From NCBI GenBank assembly GCA_937928575.1, contig CALFWW010000172.1, forward strand, positions 1-44,484: a DNA stretch of 44,484 bases, in the 5' to 3' direction. Shown piece by piece: positions 1 through 7,786 of the stretch. How positions within the stretch are numbered: position 1 is the first letter of the stretch; every line of letters begins with the position of its first letter. The position numbers and the translations under genes were made by a program. Below the pieces are notes generated by a model. That model was not told where the DNA came from. It was given only the letters and a program-made list of their open reading frames with translations, and ran no database searches. This DNA is from an uncultured Saprospiraceae bacterium (GTDB taxonomy: Bacteria; Bacteroidota; Bacteroidia; Chitinophagales; Saprospiraceae).

Positions 1-68
1 TTTTTGGGTAAGGATGAGTTGAGTCGAAATCGACTGATACGTTTTTATCTAAACTCATAACTCAAGCT

Positions 69-656
69 TTACTTAATTTTTTTAAATTGTTTTTTTGCCT
101 TTTCCAAATCGAAAACAGATGGATCATAATTTTTGTATCCACATCTTTCTAGCCAAGGAATCCAGCTTTCACCATGAATCTTTGAAGGCTTGCCGGTTTT
201 CAGGGAACGCTTTAGATCTTCAAAACCATGTATTCCACCAACATCTTCTGGTGGACAGGCACCCATTCCCTTCTCTAAAGATGCGACATTAGAATCCCGG
301 TGAAAACCAATGAAGCTGATTTCATGTTCCCAGCTATCCCCGTAATCATATAGGTATATTAGCTTTTTGCCATCGTCGGGCCTGAACAAATAATTATCAT
401 GCATACCAAACATTATACGTTCGATGGAAACATCATTTGCTTTCAACGCACCTTCTTCATCAAAGGGACTGCAAATAGAAATGAGTGACTCAAATCCATT
501 TTCAGAAAATTGATACAAATGACTATCTCTCCATCCAAAAGCTGCTTGGATATACAAATGCAATTGGTGGAAATTTATGTCAATTGGTACTTTAATTTGT
601 CGCCAAACTACCGGCTTCATGATGCCCTTTAATTCAATTCTTAGCTCAAATGTCAT
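69..656 (-). CDS. Plasmid pRiA4b ORF-3 family protein
   Basis: A 195-residue protein of the pRiA4b ORF-3 (IS1096 TnpR-like) family, whose biochemical role is not established. The family signature is visible: an N-terminal beta strand leading to KPVVWRQIKVPIDINFHQLH (residues 14-33), then IQAAFGWRDSHLYQF, and further down YLYDYGDSWEHEI (about residues 101-113). The C-terminal part holds CPPEDVGG and a Lys-rich tail. Length is normal for a single-domain member. It starts 6 bases after the end of cas6 on the same strand, so it probably shares that transcript. Family members often lie near mobile elements or defence genes, which fits the neighbour but does not give a function. Family call firm; role unknown. 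Confidence 0.85.
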   Translation of the reverse strand: MTFELRIELKGIMKPVVWRQIKVPIDINFHQLHLYIQAAFGWRDSHLYQFSENGFESLISICSPFDEEGALKANDVSIERIMFGMHDNYLFRPDDGKKLIYLYDYGDSWEHEISFIGFHRDSNVASLEKGMGACPPEDVGGIHGFEDLKRSLKTGKPSKIHGESWIPWLERCGYKNYDPSVFDLEKAKKQFKKIK

Positions 657-662
657 GTCTTT

Positions 663-1343
663 TTATTTATAGTTTTCTAATTTATGATTCAAAGCCCCAA
701 ACCCAATCCCCGTCGAATTCCCAACACCAACCTCCCAAGCAAACTGCACCGCCCTCGGATCCCCCTCCACAATCACCGGACAAAAAGTACCCTTAATATC
801 CAAATTCCGATACGTAATCATTTTAATTTTAGGATTCGGATAAGTAGAATCGAAAGCAACTGAAACATCAGTGGGCAATCCTGCTTTCTCAAGTTTACGC
901 TGTAAGGTTTCTGTTAGAAAATTATTGGATTCTTTGTCTTTCGGAAAATAATATTGATGATGCTTATCAGATTCTTCTTTTCGTTTGATTAAAATAGGAC
1001 TTTGGGCTAAGAAACGTGCTTTGCTGCCAAAATCCGGAGTCACCTTCATCCTTACTTCTTGTACACGCATACCCCAGCGGATATCCTGCCCTTTGAAAAC
1101 TCCAGTAATCATATCTTTGACCAAATCTTGATGAGGCGCACTTACGAAAAAGACACTGCCTTCAGGGAAATTGAATCCTTTTTTTGTGGCGTGAGCTTTG
1201 GTCAACCAAGACAACGAATACAATGATATCTCATCATGCAATTCATTTTCACCCAACCATTTGTGAAAAGCACCGACCAAACTTTGTTGATAATTGAAAG
1301 GTACAATTTCAGTGTTGGGCGATAAGTGAAGGTATATTCTCAT
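663..1343 (-). CDS. cas6: CRISPR-associated endoribonuclease Cas6
   Basis: Cas6 cleaves CRISPR precursor transcripts within the repeat to give mature crRNAs. This 226-residue protein has the family's usual length and plan: an N-terminal ferredoxin-like fold opening with MRIYLHLSPNTEIVPFNYQQ, a short stretch with His36 (LHDEISLYSLSWL) that could hold the general base, and the hallmark glycine-rich loop VGVGNSTGIGFGAL near the C terminus (about residues 206-219). The usual late GTFCPVIVEGDP segment precedes that loop. No other cas gene and no repeat array lies in the window, so it is an orphan here; it may act on arrays elsewhere. It sits 70 bases after a WYL regulator and 6 bases before the pRiA4b-ORF3-like gene. 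The 3' part (about 690-845) is strongly C-rich on the plus strand, unlike the rest. Confidence 0.9.
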   Translation of the reverse strand: MRIYLHLSPNTEIVPFNYQQSLVGAFHKWLGENELHDEISLYSLSWLTKAHATKKGFNFPEGSVFFVSAPHQDLVKDMITGVFKGQDIRWGMRVQEVRMKVTPDFGSKARFLAQSPILIKRKEESDKHHQYYFPKDKESNNFLTETLQRKLEKAGLPTDVSVAFDSTYPNPKIKMITYRNLDIKGTFCPVIVEGDPRAVQFAWEVGVGNSTGIGFGALNHKLENYK

Positions 1344-1413
1344 AATTTATTTATTTTCTAAATTCAATAACACAAACATAATATCCGAGGTGGGGAGGAT
1401 TTAGCACATACCC

Positions 1414-2322
1414 CTACTCTTTTTTAATTTTCTCTAAAATAGCTGACGCTTTCTCCTTGATTTTTTCTTTCAACTCTTCTGGTGCAATCACTTCTATATG
1501 CTCAAAATTACCCATGATGAAATTCATTAAACCTAAAAACTGATGATTGACTTTGGTTTCAAAATCAAAAGTATTTGGTGAAGCGGCTGGAATGACTTCA
1601 CTTAATGCTTTGGGATAAGTTTCAGTGAGCGCATTATAGGCATAGACTTGAAGTCGAAGATGGATTACAATTTGATTGTTATCAGATATTCGGAATACAT
1701 CGGTATATTTGTGTTCATGTTGTTTTTCAAATTGCCATTTTGTATCGGTCAAGATTACCCTTTCAATCCTATTTAATTTAAAGTGTCTGGTCTTTTTGCT
1801 TTCAGCATCGTAGGCTTGCAAAGTATCTAGCTCTGGATCAACCAAAAAAGGTTCAACTAAACGGTCTTTAATACTGTTGCTATTACTTTTGTAATTTGCT
1901 AAGACAACTTGTAGCTTTTGCTTTTTCGCATTTTCCAGCGCATCAATCCTCTCCAATGCAGGACGCCGCAAAGCACGAATGCCTAATTTCTGAAAATTAT
2001 AAAGACTGGCTAATTTATTTTTTAGATACAATGCATCTTTAGAAGAGCAACTTCTATCTACAGCATTTCCTATAATTGTTCGCTCTTCAATCGTGAGAGA
2101 TTGTAGATGCTTCAATTCTTTAAACTGCTGATCCGGAATAACAGCACATCTATATTTTGAATCTTGCTCAAAATGAATTCCAACATTAATAATGGCTTGG
2201 ATATCGTCTTTTATTGTGTCTTTACTTACTTCAAAGTGTTTAGCCAATTCCTTTTTTGTGTATCTGTAAGGATAGGCAAGAATTCGCAGTAAGACAAGTA
2301 TGTTCCTTTCACGTGCTAGCAT
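1414..2322 (-). CDS. WYL-domain transcriptional regulator (HTH-WYL)
   Basis: A 302-residue regulator with an N-terminal winged-helix/HTH (residues about 1-60; YTKKELAKHFEVSKDTIKDD is the recognition region) and a middle-to-C-terminal WYL-type sensor domain (about 130-230, containing KNKLQVV-like strands, VEPFLVDPELDTLQAYDAES and KLNRIERV). WYL proteins bind nucleic-acid-type ligands and often control CRISPR-Cas and other defence genes. Its position directly upstream of cas6, same strand, 70-base gap, suggests it regulates cas6 or itself. The start is the ATG at 2320-2322, which directly opens the HTH. The canonical W-Y-L triplet is not exactly preserved, which is common in this superfamily. 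Family assignment strong; target inferred from context. Confidence 0.85.
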   Translation of the reverse strand: MLARERNILVLLRILAYPYRYTKKELAKHFEVSKDTIKDDIQAIINVGIHFEQDSKYRCAVIPDQQFKELKHLQSLTIEERTIIGNAVDRSCSSKDALYLKNKLASLYNFQKLGIRALRRPALERIDALENAKKQKLQVVLANYKSNSNSIKDRLVEPFLVDPELDTLQAYDAESKKTRHFKLNRIERVILTDTKWQFEKQHEHKYTDVFRISDNNQIVIHLRLQVYAYNALTETYPKALSEVIPAASPNTFDFETKVNHQFLGLMNFIMGNFEHIEVIAPEELKEKIKEKASAILEKIKKE

Positions 2323-2720
2323 GTCATATTTAGGTTACTCAAAAAAGCCAAAAAACAATTCTCAAAAAGTAAAACTCAACACACGTTAGTTAAGGTAAGT
2401 AAGTAGTGTTGTGTTGAATGAAAATAAATATAAGAAAAAAGTTTGAGAAAAAAGAAATGCGTTTTTAATGTTGTAAATTCAAAAAAAAATTGAATGCTTG
2501 CCGTGCATCTAACTGGTTTTGAAAAACTCTTAAGTGTTGCCGCACTCCGAGTCTCAACATTGATTACAGCTCCTACGGCACTTGTAGCCATTTCAGTGTT
2601 CGCCTTGTTATAATTTCAAGATTCTACAACTCCAACATTTAAGGAGGCTTGAAGGGATCTCGCACATTTCACAGATTTCGAGAACCCGTAAGGTGTCACC
2701 AACTCACACCACCTCATTTT
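2323..2720. other. Non-coding region with possible structured RNA
   Basis: No convincing gene. The half next to the WYL gene is very AT-rich and could carry its promoter. The other half (about 2500-2720) is clearly less AT-rich and can fold. AAGTG...GCCG at 2533-2544 can pair with CGGCACTT at 2576-2583. GGGATCTCG at 2654-2662 pairs with CGAGAACCC at 2679-2687 with one mismatch. GGTGT at 2692-2696 pairs with ACACC at 2706-2710. This could be a small RNA, a long leader, or the downstream region of the 2721 gene. I assign no family. Confidence 0.3.
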
Positions 2721-3710
2721 TCAAAAAGGCAACTCGATGTCATCATCATCTGAGTCATCATCATCTGAGTCTTTTTCTTCCTTCTCACGCTCTTTATCCA
2801 TTATATCTTTAAACAATTCATGGTTATCTTCAAACAACTTATCTAATGGACTAATTAATTTTGGAGTTGGTTGAGGTACAAAATACATAATACCCAAACT
2901 ATCAAACCATATTTCGCAACGGTAATATTCTAGTAGCTTTTCAAGTCGCAGATGAGGCTCTAATTGATTAAATATAAAAACCAGCTCATCAGTTGGATCC
3001 CAAATTCTTAACAATATATTTGCAATTCTTCCAACGGTACTTGCCTTCAATTTAGAAGGATCAGGAAATGATTCTAATGAGATATTCAACCACGTTGCCA
3101 AGGTTTGAAGTGTCTTCTTTTCCGACTCAAGAATCGGTGAAGCATCTTCTCTGTAGGTCAGTGGAAGCTTCTCTGAATTCATAGCCATCTTATCCTCAAG
3201 ATATATCAAGAACAATGAAATTAGCTCTTCCAATTCTTCCTCTTCTTCATATGCTTCAAGTTCGTCTTCATCCATCGAACACATACAATGCTCCCCAAAA
3301 ACACAGGTACTCACCTCGTAATCACACAATTCAATTCCGATATGTCCATGCTCTACCAACACGATTTCGGTATCAAAAACTTCAGTAAGAAAATGATAGC
3401 GTTTTGTTAGTGGTAATGTTTTTGGCAATACAATGTCAATGTTCCAACTCCACATTAGATCAGCAATGGATTCACATAGTGCCAGTAGTTGGTCTTCGGT
3501 CAATTTTTCAGCTGGTGGAAATTGAATTTTTTGAATACCACAGGTGTCGCCAAATTTCTTAGTTGGAATATCCCCAGAAACATATCGCTCTACCTCATCC
3601 AGAGATGATTCTACAGAAGCTTCGTTATCGTCAAAATCATTGACGACATCGTCTTCAGCTCTTTGTGCAGCTATCAAATCTTCGTGAAGTTGTGTTAGAT
3701 ATTTTTCCAT
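2721..3710 (-). CDS. Conserved-looking acidic protein of unknown function
   Basis: A 329-residue cytosolic protein that I do not recognise. It has no signal peptide or membrane segment. Visible features: an acidic N-terminal third with DDVVNDFDDNEASVESSLDE; a folded-looking core (about 65-150) with FPPAEKLTEDQLLALCESIA and LPLTKRYHFLTEVFDTEIVL; a Cys/His cluster CVFGEHCMC (about 136-144) that could bind metal; a run of Glu at 151-162; and a highly acidic C-terminal tail with two DDDD blocks separated by Ser, ending IELPF. It stands alone between non-coding DNA and glycosyltransferase debris, so context does not help. Reading-frame quality and composition support a real gene. Confidence 0.7.
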   Translation of the reverse strand: MEKYLTQLHEDLIAAQRAEDDVVNDFDDNEASVESSLDEVERYVSGDIPTKKFGDTCGIQKIQFPPAEKLTEDQLLALCESIADLMWSWNIDIVLPKTLPLTKRYHFLTEVFDTEIVLVEHGHIGIELCDYEVSTCVFGEHCMCSMDEDELEAYEEEEELEELISLFLIYLEDKMAMNSEKLPLTYREDASPILESEKKTLQTLATWLNISLESFPDPSKLKASTVGRIANILLRIWDPTDELVFIFNQLEPHLRLEKLLEYYRCEIWFDSLGIMYFVPQPTPKLISPLDKLFEDNHELFKDIMDKEREKEEKDSDDDDSDDDDIELPF

Positions 3711-3807
3711 AATAACTCAAGTATACGGAAAATGTAGTTAAGTTGTTATACCAACCTACTATTTTTATTCAAGACTGAATACTTATTTTTTTGATTTGAG
3801 ATGATGC

Positions 3808-4195
3808 TTAAGCTACAATGAAAGGTGCATCCAACAATGTTATCATCGCAATACGTTGACACATTTGTTCTACATTAAATATCGTTGCTTTCTTAGCAGC
3901 ATTGGTTGATAACTGCTGATATAATTCTTTATCGGAATTTAACGCATTTATTTTTTCAATGATTAGTGGTAAATTGCGCTGGTCGATTTGATACCCATTC
4001 ACATTTGTTTCTACGAATTCAGTGCAAGCTCCAACTGGTGGAGCAATTGCTGGCAAACCGTACTGCATCCCTTCTAACAAGGTCATTCCGAAGGTTTCAA
4101 CCCATTGCTCATTATAGTTCAATTTGTATAAGTTGATATCTATTTTCTCGGCATTCAAAACCAAATTAAAATTGATATGTGGGAGTCGATAATTT
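3808..4195 (-). pseudogene. Glycosyltransferase family 4 remnant
   Basis: A broken copy related to the intact GT4 at 12984-14087. The open frame from a TTG at 4164 encodes 118 residues; QWVETFGMTLLEGMQYGLPA, then PPVGACTEFVE and VNGYQIDQR, match the intact protein's C terminus almost residue for residue, including the E-x7-E nucleotide-sugar motif. Upstream, LPHINFNLVLNA matches the intact LSHLDFHLVLNA. Between VLNA and QWVETF about 35 residues present in the intact protein are missing. A stop codon lies in frame just upstream (about 4195), while KLKLS in another frame hints at a frameshift. The N-terminal GT domain is absent, so it cannot be functional. DNA identity to the intact gene is still high (for example TGCATCCCTTCTAACAA is shared). 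Confidence 0.85.
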
Positions 4196-4526
4196 CAATT
4201 TGACATCATGCCATTGATGTCCCATTTCAATATCGCTAGTCAGACCAAAGAGATCCATTGGAGAAGAGATTCGTTAGCAACTTATTTTGCAAGGATTACA
4301 AGGAGATTTCCATAAACATCGAAAACACGTTCGCATTATTCTATAGAATTTACAAACATTCTTCTTATCTTAGTTTGTACTTAGCTTCAATCAAACTCAT
4401 TTTCAGCCCTTTCTCTAGGATTTTGCCAACAAAATTTTTTTTATTCAATAAGCACATCAAAAATTCGTATTACTCAAATTGAGATAAGCGCCAACAAATA
4501 TGCATATATTCACCACAAAACCACCC
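4196..4526. other. Intergenic region upstream of the cohesin/P-domain protein
   Basis: About 330 AT-rich bases between the glycosyltransferase remnant and the next gene. Only a low-complexity 74-codon frame is present and I do not believe it. A TAGTTTG stretch at 4371-4377 resembles a Bacteroidota -7 box (TAnnTTTG) with one base missing; a promoter for the downstream gene is expected here but I cannot fix it. Confidence 0.35.
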
Positions 4527-7500
4527 ATGAAAAATTTTAAAAAAAACACACTATTAATCTTAGTTCTATTTTTCTGTAACAATATTCCTACAATTGCATG
4601 GGCCAACAACATTGATAGTGAGAGCGCATCAGGATTAGAGTTGATATTTGGTCAGACGAGTATTGCTCAAAATGGTTTTGGTTGTGTGCCTGTTAGTGCT
4701 AATAATTTTGTGGATATCTTATCGCTACAATTCAACATGGAATATGATCCTTCGGTTTTGAATTTCAATGCGGTGGTGAACTTAAATCCTGAGGTGAACG
4801 ATTTGATGCTGACTAATTTTGGAATGCCTAATAATATCCCTGAAGGAAATATTGCTTTCAATTGGTTTAGCATTCCTACAGGCAGCACATTGACTGACGG
4901 AGCTGTATTGTTTGAAATTTGTTTTGATGCGGTTGGACTGGAAGGATCTTCGACTAGTTTAGGGATTAATGCAATACCCGATCCTCCTTTTCCAATGTTG
5001 GAAGCAAGTGATATTAATGGGCAAATTGTTTCGGTTTGCTCAAATCCTATAACATTAACCATCGGACCACTTTGCCCTATCGATAGCATTGCCAATGCCG
5101 GTGAATATTTTGGTGGACTTTTAAATCCACTTTGTTTAACTGAGAATCTAACCATCCAAACAGTAGACTATAAAGAAATTGATGGCTGCATAGATCAGGC
5201 TGTTAGCATAGATTCAATGCCAATACCTGACGGGACTGGAATCGCTGCTACTTCAAGTGTCATCGTCAATAATTTTGAAGCAGGTACGCTAATTGAAAAT
5301 GAGACTTCAATTGAAGTTTGTATCGTCATCGAGCACTCTTATATGCGGGACTTACTCATTTCTTTGCAATGCCCAAATGGAAATGAAATAACCCTACATG
5401 AATTTCCTGGGCTTTCGGGTGGACAGGTATTTCTCGGAATTCCATTCGAACTAGATGAGGGAACGACTTCCATTCCAGGACAAGGGTGGGAATATTGTTG
5501 GAAAATGAATGCCGATAATGGCACTTGGATAGAATTTGCCGATCAAAATAATCCTATAGGTTTGCCAGCTGGAGATTACACCCCCTTTGATGATTTTTCC
5601 AATCTGGTAGGGTGCCCTGCAAATGGCGCATGGACACTTAACATTGAAGATTTATGGGGGATCGACAATGGCTGGCTTTTTTCTTGGGATATCACCATTC
5701 ATCAAGGCAATCAATATCAACAAACTTATGTCTTTAGTAATGAAGCAGATGAAATCGTCTCACAAACTGATGAATCAGGTTTCTTTGATTTCTATAACAA
5801 TCCAATTGCAGCTGGCAACTATGAGATTTATGCTTTCAATTATAAATTAGAGGACTCCATTCAGCAATTCAATTTTTTATCAGAATTAGCTTGTGATCAA
5901 GATACGGATTGTTGCGATTTGCTTTTGCTCACTCCTATTAGTATCGATTCTTGCTTATGCCAAAATATATTGTTGGAAGTCAACATGCCAGACACTTTGT
6001 CGCTGTGCGGCGATGCTATCGAAATTGCTCCACAAATTTCTTTTTCGAGTGTAGGTAGTTCTTTTGAATGGGAAGGAGCTGAACCGATCGACCAGAATCA
6101 ACCTACTATAGTAGAGCTGTCGGTAAGTGGCATCATTCCTAACAATTTATCTGCAAATTCTATAGATAAAATTTGCATCGATAGTCTTCGTCATACTTGG
6201 GACGCTGATTTGTCGATTTATTTGATCACTCCTAGTAATGACACATTGGAGTTGTCTACTGATAATGGCGCAAATGGGGATCATTATTTCAACACTTGTT
6301 TTTCTCCTACTGCCATCGATTCCATCACTTTAGCTTCACCTCCATTTACTGGTACCTATTTACCAGAAGGTGATTTTGAAAGTATCTATGGGCCCAACAA
6401 ACCTGCCAATGGCATTTGGAAATTATTATTGATTGATAATTATGTTGGGATTAATGGTACGATACATAAGTGGTCGATATCGTTTAATGAACCTAGTGAA
6501 AATCTAAGTTATGATTGGACTCCTGCGACCGATTTGAGTTGCAGCGATTGTCCCAATCCAATTGCCTCTCCTACTCAGACAACAACTTATACCCTTTCGG
6601 TTTCGGTGGAAGATACTTGTAGTGTGGTGAATGCGGTAACGATATTGGTGCCAGATGCCGCTACTTGTGTTGATGATGGCGATTGTACAAATGGTTTGGA
6701 AGTTTGGAACACAGACTTATGTGAATGTATTGTTGAATCAACTATCCTTGGCTGTACAGATTCGACAGCTTTGAACTTTGATCTTTTGGCGACTTGTGAT
6801 GATGGCTCATGCTTATTCAACAACCCATGTGGGAATGCCGATTCTTTACAGCTAGTCACTTTTTATAATGCAACAGGTGGTGATAATTGGACCAACAATA
6901 CCAGCTGGTTGCAACCTGGACAGCCTATTGAAAATTGGTTTGGCGTGACAACCAATGCGGAAGGATGTGTCATTTGTATTGATTTGGATGGAATTGCCAA
7001 TTGCTTGTTAGATAATAATTCGGCAGGCAATAATTTAGTGGGTACTTTGCCTCCTTTAGACTTTCCTAGTTTAGAAACCCTATATTTAGATAACAATTTA
7101 CTGAGTGGATGCTATCCTGCGCTTGTTTGTTTTATTGATAATGCATCACTTGCTGGCAATGTTCAAATGCCATGGTTTGGGGATATCGACAATTTCTGTG
7201 AAGGATTGTCTCAATTTGATGCCCCTTGCGATGACGGGGTTGGATCAGCAGACAATGATATCATTAATACGGATTGTGAATGCGAAAGTGTTGTTGGAAT
7301 AGCTACACTTTCAACAGACGATTTTGATGTTTTTCCAAATCCAGTTTCGGAACAACTATTTATAACTAGTTCCCAATCCACCAACTATAAGGCTACTTTG
7401 TACAACCTACTTGGCCAGTCCGTTTTTGAAGGATTGAATACAACAGTAATTGATGTAAAGGATTTGGCAAGTGGAACTTATTTTTTGTCTTTGGTTGAGC

Positions 7501-7541
7501 AAGGCCAGCGAAGGATTTTGAAAAAGGTGGTTGTTGAGTAG
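4527..7541 (+). CDS. Secreted T9SS protein: cohesin-like, two P-like domains, LRR-like region
   Basis: A 1004-residue surface or secreted protein. I chose the ATG at 4527 rather than 4500 because it opens directly into a signal peptide (MKNFKKNTLLILVLFFC...AWA). Order from this start: a cohesin-like beta domain (about 37-178; IAQNGFGCVPVSANNF, then FNMEYDPSVLNFNAV); a first proprotein-convertase P-like domain (about 234-391; NGAWTLNIEDLWGIDNGWLF); a short Cys-rich link; a second P-like domain (about 519-655; NGIWKLLLIDNYVGINGTIH); a GCTDSTALNFDLLATCDDGS module; a plant-type LRR-like stretch with GDNWTNNTSWL and LETLYLDNNLLSGCYP (about 764-868); and a type A T9SS sorting domain (about 931-1004; VFPNPVSEQLFI, then LASGTYFLSLV). 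No protease catalytic domain accompanies the P domains, so adhesion or scaffold duty is more likely than catalysis. Confidence 0.88.
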   Translation: MKNFKKNTLLILVLFFCNNIPTIAWANNIDSESASGLELIFGQTSIAQNGFGCVPVSANNFVDILSLQFNMEYDPSVLNFNAVVNLNPEVNDLMLTNFGMPNNIPEGNIAFNWFSIPTGSTLTDGAVLFEICFDAVGLEGSSTSLGINAIPDPPFPMLEASDINGQIVSVCSNPITLTIGPLCPIDSIANAGEYFGGLLNPLCLTENLTIQTVDYKEIDGCIDQAVSIDSMPIPDGTGIAATSSVIVNNFEAGTLIENETSIEVCIVIEHSYMRDLLISLQCPNGNEITLHEFPGLSGGQVFLGIPFELDEGTTSIPGQGWEYCWKMNADNGTWIEFADQNNPIGLPAGDYTPFDDFSNLVGCPANGAWTLNIEDLWGIDNGWLFSWDITIHQGNQYQQTYVFSNEADEIVSQTDESGFFDFYNNPIAAGNYEIYAFNYKLEDSIQQFNFLSELACDQDTDCCDLLLLTPISIDSCLCQNILLEVNMPDTLSLCGDAIEIAPQISFSSVGSSFEWEGAEPIDQNQPTIVELSVSGIIPNNLSANSIDKICIDSLRHTWDADLSIYLITPSNDTLELSTDNGANGDHYFNTCFSPTAIDSITLASPPFTGTYLPEGDFESIYGPNKPANGIWKLLLIDNYVGINGTIHKWSISFNEPSENLSYDWTPATDLSCSDCPNPIASPTQTTTYTLSVSVEDTCSVVNAVTILVPDAATCVDDGDCTNGLEVWNTDLCECIVESTILGCTDSTALNFDLLATCDDGSCLFNNPCGNADSLQLVTFYNATGGDNWTNNTSWLQPGQPIENWFGVTTNAEGCVICIDLDGIANCLLDNNSAGNNLVGTLPPLDFPSLETLYLDNNLLSGCYPALVCFIDNASLAGNVQMPWFGDIDNFCEGLSQFDAPCDDGVGSADNDIINTDCECESVVGIATLSTDDFDVFPNPVSEQLFITSSQSTNYKATLYNLLGQSVFEGLNTTVIDVKDLASGTYFLSLVEQGQRRILKKVVVE

Positions 7542-7706
7542 TTGTGTAACTAACGTGTTAGTGATTACCTCTATTTTTCTTGACACTAAATGTTCGAAAC
7601 TGCTCATTTCTAACGATAAATTCATCAACCCCAATCGCCTAAGATGTTCAATATTCTTAATTTTAACACCCATTGTTATAAATTTTTCATTTATATTTAA
7701 GGAAAA

Positions 7707-7714
7707 TATATTTG
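7707..7714 (+). promoter_or_regulatory. Candidate -7 promoter box (TATATTTG)
   Basis: An exact match to the Bacteroidota -7 consensus TAnnTTTG lies about 73 bases before the ATG at 7787. I see no well-placed TTG -33 element, so the promoter is tentative. Because this box overlaps the most upstream TTG of the open frame (7712), it argues for the 7787 start. Confidence 0.45.
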
Positions 7715-7786
7715 TATACTAAAATAGTATTACTTTCACGAAAGTTTTCCCATTTACTTCTTATTCAAGCAAAACAAAACCTTAAT

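Noticed and set aside
1..68. AGTCGA/TCGACT inverted repeat at the window start as a terminator
   Set aside because: Six-base stem with a two-base loop and an ambiguous T-rich tail, on the wrong strand for the neighbouring gene.
2376..2591. A 71-codon minus-strand frame upstream of the WYL gene
   Set aside because: Phe/Thr-rich tail produced by A/T runs, no family resemblance; the less AT-rich part is better treated as possible RNA.
4258..4482. A 74-codon plus-strand frame before the cohesin/P-domain gene
   Set aside because: Low-complexity, AT-driven composition, no recognisable motif, overlaps glycosyltransferase debris and the expected promoter region.
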